Origin: Candidatus Thorarchaeota archaeon
Lineage (GTDB): Archaea; Asgardarchaeota; Thorarchaeia; Thorarchaeales; Thorarchaeaceae
Length of the DNA: 39,760 nt
Assembly: GCA_016933575.1 (NCBI GenBank)
Contig: JAFGAR010000007.1
Location: forward strand, 1-39,760
Reading direction: 5' to 3'
Shown here: positions 35,236 through 39,760 of the stretch, piece after piece
Layout of the letters: each line of letters starts with the position of its first letter
Position numbering within the stretch: the stretch's first letter is position 1
Translations under genes and position numbers: made by a program
The notes under the pieces: model-generated
Seen by the model: only the letters and a program-made list of their open reading frames with translations
The model's database searches: none
What the model was told of the DNA's origin: nothing

Positions 35236-35877
35236 TTGTCAGATGAGAACGATGATCCTTTAGAGCAGGAAGAATTCGATGATAATCAAGAGGATCTATT
35301 TGAAGAGGACACTTCAGAACCAGAAGAAGAACCATCATCAGTGATATATGAGAAAGGGAGAGGATATGCAGCTAGTAGTGATGCGGACAGATTATCGCAG
35401 CAGGGATTTTATGGTACTCGCATAGAAGGGAATAGACTCGAGTTAGAACCTGTGGAACTTCTTCATCTAATTGAGAGAAAGAGAGTCACAGTGACAACTC
35501 CTGTAGGTGATGAAGTCACCTCAGACTATATCATTAGTGACCTGATAGAAGAGGAGCCAGACCTCTGGGTTAGTTATCTAGTCTTTAGAGACCTCAGAAG
35601 TAGAGGATATGCTGTACGGAAAGGATTTGGAAGAGGTATTGGATTCCGGGTCTATGCAAGAGGTGACCGTCCTGGCACAGCAAATGCCAAGGAACTAGTT
35701 TATGTGCTCAAAGAGGGTATTCCAATATCTCTAAGTGACTTGGATTTAGTCACGCAGACAGCATCTAGTGCTCGAAAAAACCTAGTATTTGCCCTTGTTG
35801 ACCAAAATGGGGAAGTCAATTTCTACAAGGTTGCTCAATCAACCTTGCGAGACCTCAGTGGTGATGATAATGAATAA
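35236..35877 (+). CDS. endA: tRNA-intron endonuclease family protein, catalytic His replaced
   Basis: 213 residues. The C-terminal domain from DLWVSYLVFRDLRSRGYAVR through NLVFALVDQNGEVNFYKV is the EndA nuclease fold that cuts bulge-helix-bulge motifs. The Methanocaldococcus enzyme uses Tyr115, His125 and Lys156. Here Tyr140 (GFRVYARG) and Lys181 (SSARKNLVF) are kept with identical spacing (10 and 31), but the residue between them is Asn150 (GTANAKELV). The first 36 residues are a very acidic tail not usual in EndA. It may be a structural or regulatory subunit of a heteromeric enzyme, or an enzyme using another base. TTG 35236 is the start. It overlaps the ATPase gene. Confidence 0.82.
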   Translation: MSDENDDPLEQEEFDDNQEDLFEEDTSEPEEEPSSVIYEKGRGYAASSDADRLSQQGFYGTRIEGNRLELEPVELLHLIERKRVTVTTPVGDEVTSDYIISDLIEEEPDLWVSYLVFRDLRSRGYAVRKGFGRGIGFRVYARGDRPGTANAKELVYVLKEGIPISLSDLDLVTQTASSARKNLVFALVDQNGEVNFYKVAQSTLRDLSGDDNE

Positions 35878-37144
35878 CAATAATGATTCTCCGTTTGATG
35901 ACGAAGAGATAGTCAATCTTGAAGCATTCTTTGATGAACATACGATGAGTGTTCATTTGGTAGAAAGAAATCCACCCAGGGCAAAAAGGGGAGCCCCAGG
36001 AAACTGGGAGTTAGTAGAACTCTCAGATCGGATTCTTACTTATGATGAATTAGATATCCTAGCTGAAGCAATTCTTGAATCAGCAGAACATGATAGTGAT
36101 TCTTTCATTGAAATAGAAGAAGAAGGAGCAGCTGTTGTTCAATTAAGAAATCTGAGAATAGCTATAGCAAGACGTCCTTTTGCTGATAAGATGGAAATAT
36201 CTGCTATTCGACCAATAGTAAAACTCAGTCTTAAGGACTACAATCTGAGCCCAAAATTAATGAAAAGACTCGAATCACGTGCCGAAGGAATACTTGTTTC
36301 AGGATCTCCGGGTTCAGGTAAGAGTACCTTCGCAGCAGCCTTAGCGGAATTTTATAGCAGCAAAGGAAATGTTGTCAAGACCTTGGAACAACCACGTGAT
36401 CTTCAAGTGGAAGAAGCAATTGTACAGTATTCTCCTCTTGATGGAAGTATGGAAAAAGCTGCAGATATCCTTCTTCTAGTGAGGCCTGATTTTGTAATTT
36501 ATGATGAGCTACGCAAAAACTCGGACTTCAGAGCATACTCGGATCTACGTTCAGCAGGTGTGGGAATGGTTGGTGTGGTACATGCAGGATCTGCAATCGA
36601 TGCACTCCAACGATTACTTCTTGGAGGAAGAGTTGAATTAGGACAAGTTCCAAGTACCGTTGATACCGTAGTGCAAATAGAAGACGGGAGAGTGTCCAAA
36701 GTGAATGCTCTATCGTTAAAGGTGAAACTTCCTACAGGAATGAGTAGCTCTCAGAGAGATCTTGCAAGACCTGTAGTAGAGGTTAGAGATTTTGAATTGG
36801 GAGTACTTGAGTATGAGATGTTCTCATTTGGTGGTGAAAAGGTTGTGGTCCCAGTTAGAGGTTCTGGAATACCAACATACACCGGAGAGAGAAGAACAGG
36901 TAGAGGTGCTCCGGGAGAGAGTGTTCCGGTTTCTTTGAGTTATAGTAAGAAGAAGGTAACAATCTTTGCAGGGCGCAAATATGCGAAACAGAGAATTGAG
37001 CTCTTTGCTGACGATCAATATCTCCTTACAACAGTAATAGGTGGAAATGGCGAAAGTTCTATTCGCGTAAAGACGCGGCAGGGAGGCGCTATTGTTGATG
37101 CAATGGAAGATGATGCCAAAATAACAGCAAAAATAGCTGAATAG
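35870..37144 (+). CDS. PilT/VirB11-like ATPase with C-terminal KH region
   Basis: About 424 residues. Walker A is GSPGSGKST, a Walker B-like strand is PDFVIYDELR, and HAGSAIDALQRLLLGGRVE is the His box of secretion-type ATPases. The C-terminal part after about 340 (KVVVPVRGSG, then KKKVTIFAGRKYAKQRIEL) looks like a KH-type nucleic-acid domain. Archaea carry PIN-ATPase proteins of this build; here no PIN domain is visible, only an acidic N-terminus. Start ATG 35870 (or 35864) overlaps the EndA-like gene by eight bases, so both are coupled. A role in RNA handling is inferred from KH and the EndA neighbour. Confidence 0.82.
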   Translation: MNNNNDSPFDDEEIVNLEAFFDEHTMSVHLVERNPPRAKRGAPGNWELVELSDRILTYDELDILAEAILESAEHDSDSFIEIEEEGAAVVQLRNLRIAIARRPFADKMEISAIRPIVKLSLKDYNLSPKLMKRLESRAEGILVSGSPGSGKSTFAAALAEFYSSKGNVVKTLEQPRDLQVEEAIVQYSPLDGSMEKAADILLLVRPDFVIYDELRKNSDFRAYSDLRSAGVGMVGVVHAGSAIDALQRLLLGGRVELGQVPSTVDTVVQIEDGRVSKVNALSLKVKLPTGMSSSQRDLARPVVEVRDFELGVLEYEMFSFGGEKVVVPVRGSGIPTYTGERRTGRGAPGESVPVSLSYSKKKVTIFAGRKYAKQRIELFADDQYLLTTVIGGNGESSIRVKTRQGGAIVDAMEDDAKITAKIAE

Positions 37145-37194
37145 TTTGTTTCTGCAAAAACTTTAACAACAGACTGACGTTCGAACAATTTCAA

Positions 37195-37325
37195 GGGCCC
37201 GTGGCCTAGCCTGGACATGCAAGCTCTATCTTGTACGAGGTCAATAGGGCACCAGCCTCCTATGATTGCATAATGCAGTTGGAGAGAGTTGGTAATCCCC
37301 GGTTCGAATCCGGGCGGGCCCGCCA
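37195..37325 (+). tRNA. tRNA-Arg (CCU) with two introns; CCA encoded
   Basis: Acceptor GGGCCCG/CGGGCCC, D stem GCCT/GGGC, anticodon stem CCAGC/GTTGG with loop CTCCTAA (CCU), T arm CCCGG-TTCGAAT-CCGGG, G73 and CCA. Intron 1 (37215-37243, 29 bases) is in the D loop after G19: central helix GCCT/AGGT, bulges GG^A and CA^A. Intron 2 (37263-37286, 24 bases) is canonical after position 37: central helix CTCC/GGAG, bulges TA^T and AG^A. The exons sum to 75 bases plus CCA. The D-loop intron matches the one in tRNA-Arg (UCG) in position and 3' sequence (CGAGGT). Confidence 0.94.
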
Positions 37326-37393
37326 TGTTTTAGCATTTTCAAAGCAAAATATCCAAATTCAACAACTATTTCATAAAATTTGGAGATATGTCC

Positions 37394-38500
37394 ATGAATG
37401 AGGATACCAATCTTGATTACAATTTCATTCCGGGTTTGGAACTATGTGAAACTTTCTTCAAGGAAGCTGTAAAACCTATTATGGAGGAATTCTACCCGGA
37501 TTTGGTATATTCTGCAGCCCATATGGGTTCTGGCTCTGATGTTCTTGGTTTTGATACACCTCAATCAATGGACCATGGATGGGGGCCTAGACTAATACTC
37601 TTTTTGAGAGAAACTGAAGCGAATTCATATCGAGAGATGCTAGATCAGACATTTCGTCAGAATCTACCATATGAGATTAGAGGATTTCCGACTAATTTTG
37701 CAAAACATGAAGACGGAAGCCTAATGATGACATCGATAACCAAAGGACCGGTCAATCATGCAATCAAGATAAGCACTGTAAGCGATTTTTTCACTGAATA
37801 TTTCGGACTTTTCCCCTCCGAAGACTTCAGTATTATTGATTGGCTTACTATTCCTGAACAGATTTTGCGAAGTATAGTGAGTGGACGTATTTTCTATGAT
37901 GGATTAGGAGAATTAGAACCAATAATTGCAAGGTTGCAATATTATCCTCATGAGTTATGGTTGTATCTTTTAGCGAATCAATGGCGAAGAATTACTCAAG
38001 AGATTGCGTTTATGGGAAGATGTGGTCAAGTAGGAGATGAATTAGGTTCCAGAATAGTAGGTGCTAGATTGGTTAGGGATATGATGAAACTCTGCTTCTT
38101 GATGGAGAAGCAATATGCCCCTTACGTCAAGTGGTTTGGTACTGCTTTCTCAAAACTTGGTTGTGCAAAGGATCTCAAACCTCTCTTTCTGAAATCATTG
38201 GATGCTGATAATTGGCAGGACCGGGAAACATACTTGGTACAATCCTATGAATATGTAGCAGAAATGCATAACAAACTAGGAATAACAAGGCCGTTGGATA
38301 CAAAATCAACTTACTTTCATAATCGACCCTTTAGAATCATTCAATCGGATAAATTTTCAGAAGAAATACTAAACGTAATAAAAAATGAAGAGATAAAGAA
38401 ACTTCCTGAATACCTTGGTGGAATTGATCAATATGTAGATTCGACGGATGTTCTGGGGTATACTAACAAATATCGAAGATTTTGGTCGATGTATCAGTAG
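37394..38500 (+). CDS. DUF4037 nucleotidyltransferase-like protein
   Basis: About 368 residues. MGSGSDVLGFDTPQSMDHGW followed by GPRLILFL is the nucleotidyltransferase-like G-S-x-S-D motif with the later Asp of DUF4037. The rest is helical: FSIIDWLTIPEQILRSIVSG, ELWLYLLANQWRRITQEIAF and KLCFLMEKQYAPYVKWF. Members may add nucleotides to small molecules or tRNAs, but no reaction is proven to my knowledge. GGAG is eight bases before ATG 37394; the ATG at 37388 is too close to it. It converges with rpiA, with five bases between. Confidence 0.85.
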   Translation: MNEDTNLDYNFIPGLELCETFFKEAVKPIMEEFYPDLVYSAAHMGSGSDVLGFDTPQSMDHGWGPRLILFLRETEANSYREMLDQTFRQNLPYEIRGFPTNFAKHEDGSLMMTSITKGPVNHAIKISTVSDFFTEYFGLFPSEDFSIIDWLTIPEQILRSIVSGRIFYDGLGELEPIIARLQYYPHELWLYLLANQWRRITQEIAFMGRCGQVGDELGSRIVGARLVRDMMKLCFLMEKQYAPYVKWFGTAFSKLGCAKDLKPLFLKSLDADNWQDRETYLVQSYEYVAEMHNKLGITRPLDTKSTYFHNRPFRIIQSDKFSEEILNVIKNEEIKKLPEYLGGIDQYVDSTDVLGYTNKYRRFWSMYQ

Positions 38501-38505
38501 AATTT

Positions 38506-39189
38506 TCACTTCTTTAATACATAAGCGCCGGTATCTGTGCCTACGTGGACTTCATCTGTCATTCCTATGAATAGACCGGTTTCAACAACACCAGAAATCA
38601 TTTTGAGTTTGATTGCCATGTCTTCGGGATCATCAATTGGTCTGGCAAACTTCAAATCGATGATGAAATTCCCATTGTCAGTCACAACAGGTCCCATTTT
38701 CTTTTGAGCTTGGCGTAGGATTGGCTTGATTCCCAGTTTTTCGATTTTTGTCTTAACCACACCAAGAGAAAATGGTAGCACTTCTATTGGAATTAGGAAC
38801 TTAGTTCCGAGTTTATCTACAAGCTTTGATTCATCGACAATAATGACAAGTTTCTTGGAGGCTGATGCAACAATTTTCTCCTGAAATAGAGCTCCGCCAC
38901 CACCTTTTGTAAGATTTAGGTGCTTATCGACTTCATCAGCACCGTCAAATGTCATCAGTAGTTCAGGATTGATATCGAGGTTTGTGAGGGGGATTTTGTT
39001 ATCTATAGCAAGTTGATAGGCTTGATATGAGCTAGGCACGACTGAAATATTGGCTTTTCCAGAATCAATTCTTCTCCCTAGTTCTTCTGCGAAAATTGCA
39101 ATAGTAGAGCCACTCCCGAGACCAATGGCACCACTATCAGGAAGAAGCTCGATAGCACTTTTTGCAGCATTCAACTTGGTATTTGACAT
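38506..39189 (-). CDS. rpiA: Ribose-5-phosphate isomerase A
   Basis: 227 residues. RpiA interconverts ribose 5-phosphate and ribulose 5-phosphate. GLGSGSTIAIF near residue 20 is the phosphate loop, FDGADEVDKHLNLTKGGGGALFQEK carries the catalytic Asp and Lys region (key parts DGADEVD and KGGGGAL), and KLVIIVDESKLVDKLG is also conserved. The length is normal. In archaea without the oxidative pentose pathway it supplies ribose phosphate for nucleotides. Start ATG 39189. Confidence 0.97.
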   Translation of the reverse strand: MSNTKLNAAKSAIELLPDSGAIGLGSGSTIAIFAEELGRRIDSGKANISVVPSSYQAYQLAIDNKIPLTNLDINPELLMTFDGADEVDKHLNLTKGGGGALFQEKIVASASKKLVIIVDESKLVDKLGTKFLIPIEVLPFSLGVVKTKIEKLGIKPILRQAQKKMGPVVTDNGNFIIDLKFARPIDDPEDMAIKLKMISGVVETGLFIGMTDEVHVGTDTGAYVLKK

Positions 39190-39260
39190 ATTAGTAGAAC
39201 TCCAACAAGGTGGAAAACTAATGACCCCAAAAGCTTTACTGGAGAATAACTTTCCCTTTT

Positions 39261-39461
39261 TTAGACAACACCATGAGGAGAGATTACACCCGTTCTAGGC
39301 CTCCAGTACACACCGATTCTACCATTTTCTATTTCGGATATAACTATGTAACAGTTGTCTTCGAGAACTTGTGCAAGATTCTCCGCTTCTTTTCTACTAG
39401 TAACGATATCTACTAATTTGTGTACTTTCCCTTCAACTAGTAGCCATTTTTCAGCGGACAT
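39261..39461 (-). CDS. Small hypothetical protein, 66 residues
   Basis: A short soluble protein: MSAEKWLLVEGKVHKLVDIV, a helix SRKEAENLAQVLEDN and a strand-rich end with YIVISEIENGRIGVYWRPRT. The alternating pattern suggests a small alpha/beta domain. TTATTAAG on the minus strand about 25 bases before ATG 39461 could be its promoter. It is on the same strand as rpiA with about 70 bases between. Family not recognised. Confidence 0.55.
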   Translation of the reverse strand: MSAEKWLLVEGKVHKLVDIVTSRKEAENLAQVLEDNCYIVISEIENGRIGVYWRPRTGVISPHGVV

Positions 39462-39482
39462 ACAAATACGTATGATACTTGC

Positions 39483-39523
39483 TTAATAATAATGGAATGG
39501 AAATTCTATTCCATTATTATTAA
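39483..39523. repeat. Perfect 16-bp inverted repeat
   Basis: TTAATAATAATGGAAT (39483-39498) is the exact reverse complement of 39508-39523; the loop is nine bases. It lies about 30 bases beyond the stop of the Gly/Pro-repeat gene and 22 bases before the ATG of the small gene at 39461. It could end the upstream transcript or, being A/T-rich and next to a possible TATA box, act as an operator. Confidence 0.6.
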
Positions 39524-39552
39524 TGGAATCGTACAGGACTAGTATTTTCTTT

Positions 39553-39760
39553 CTAGTCGCCGCCCATGAGAGCTTTAAGACGCTCCATTTCTTGAAGCAT
39601 TTCTGATTGTAAAGAACTCTTGCCACCAGAAGATTTTGGTGCATCGTCTCCCAGAGTAGATCCACCAAGAGGTCCACCACCAGGAGCTCCTCCACCGGGA
39701 GGCCCACCACCAGGAGCTCCTCCACCGGGAGGCCCACCACCAGGAGCTCCTCCACCGGGA
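39553..39760 (-). CDS. C-terminal end of a Gly/Pro-repeat protein, cut by the window edge
   Basis: The last 68 codons are seen. They begin with decapeptide repeats of the form GGPPGGGAPG, then pass to GGSTLGDDAPKSSGGKSSLQ and a helical end SEMLQEMERLKALMGGD followed by TAG. The repeat is flexible and the final helix may be amphipathic. Proline/glycine tails occur in scaffolding or surface proteins; the missing N-terminus is needed to name it. The other minus frame through this DNA (residues like VEELLVVGLP) is a shadow. Confidence 0.75.
   Translation of the reverse strand, partial: PGGGAPGGGPPGGGAPGGGPPGGGAPGGGPLGGSTLGDDAPKSSGGKSSLQSEMLQEMERLKALMGGD
39671..39760. repeat. Three tandem copies of a 30-bp unit
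   Basis: Units at 39671-39700, 39701-39730 and 39731-39760; the last two are identical and the first differs by one base (T for C). They encode the decapeptide repeats of the protein at this edge, and near-identical DNA suggests recent expansion. The array may continue past the window. Confidence 0.9.

Noticed and set aside
39483..39755. Minus-strand frame with VEELLVVGLP repeats
   Set aside because: It is the alternate frame of the Gly/Pro repeat; the neighbouring frame gives the more regular GGPPGGGAPG repeat, a sensible end and its own stop at 39553.
39671..39760. CRISPR-like array
   Set aside because: Three 30-bp units with no spacers, inside a coding frame; these are protein repeats.

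Overview
The window is a gene-dense archaeal chromosome segment. The evidence is a split RNA polymerase largest subunit (RpoA1 and RpoA2) next to an unsplit 1123-residue RpoB, ribosomal protein L30e, an archaeal two-KH NusA, an aEF-1A, tRNA genes with bulge-helix-bulge introns, a tRNA-splicing endonuclease homologue, TATA-like boxes about 25 bases upstream of transcripts, and GAGGT-type ribosome binding sites that often precede TTG starts. The unsplit RpoB argues against most methanogens and haloarchaea. The style (moderate G+C, encoded CCA tails, many tRNA introns, many small zinc proteins) would fit an Asgard/Thorarchaeota-like lineage, but that placement is inference and no eukaryotic signature protein is firmly identified here.

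Region 1 (1-13.9 kb, nearly all minus strand) is the information-processing block: rpoB-rpoA1-rpoA2-rpl30e-nusA-rps12-rps7, then aEF-1A. A short accessory group interrupts it: an EamA transporter, a HemG-like flavodoxin and a GNAT acetyltransferase. rpoH is not upstream of rpoB; a TATA-like box there is placed for an almost leaderless rpoB mRNA, followed further upstream by an intron-containing tRNA-Lys.

Region 2 (14-24 kb) is accessory: a gene split by one in-frame TAA, tRNA-Asp with two introns, a small membrane protein, DinB-like, SIS-domain and HEAT-repeat genes in a row, an SDR without the usual catalytic Tyr/Lys, a Cys-rich conserved protein, two very short genes (one a 45-residue zinc-type protein), tRNA-Tyr with two introns, a stand-alone SagB-type nitroreductase coupled to a tandem-GNAT protein, and a small hydrophobic protein with a clear terminator.

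Region 3 (24.2-31.3 kb) holds an orphan DUF1156-type DNA methylase with zinc ribbons and a small cysteine protein, then a compact opposing operon for an ECF-type importer: membrane-anchored metallophosphoesterase, YkoE-like S component, fused double ATPase and EcfT. The phosphoesterase and the S component both carry an outward-facing domain that resembles the sulfite-oxidase molybdopterin fold. I regard this as the most promising undescribed system in the window.

Region 4 (31.4-39.8 kb) has a kinase-fold protein, a DUF6485-like Cys protein, tRNA-Arg(UCG), an LRR protein, MtnA, a HycI-type protease, a tRNA-splicing endonuclease homologue whose catalytic His is Asn, a KH-type secretion-like ATPase overlapping it, tRNA-Arg(CCU) with two introns, a DUF4037 protein, RpiA, a small unknown protein and the 3' end of a Gly/Pro-repeat protein cut by the window edge. 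No CRISPR array, insertion sequence, rRNA or prophage was seen.
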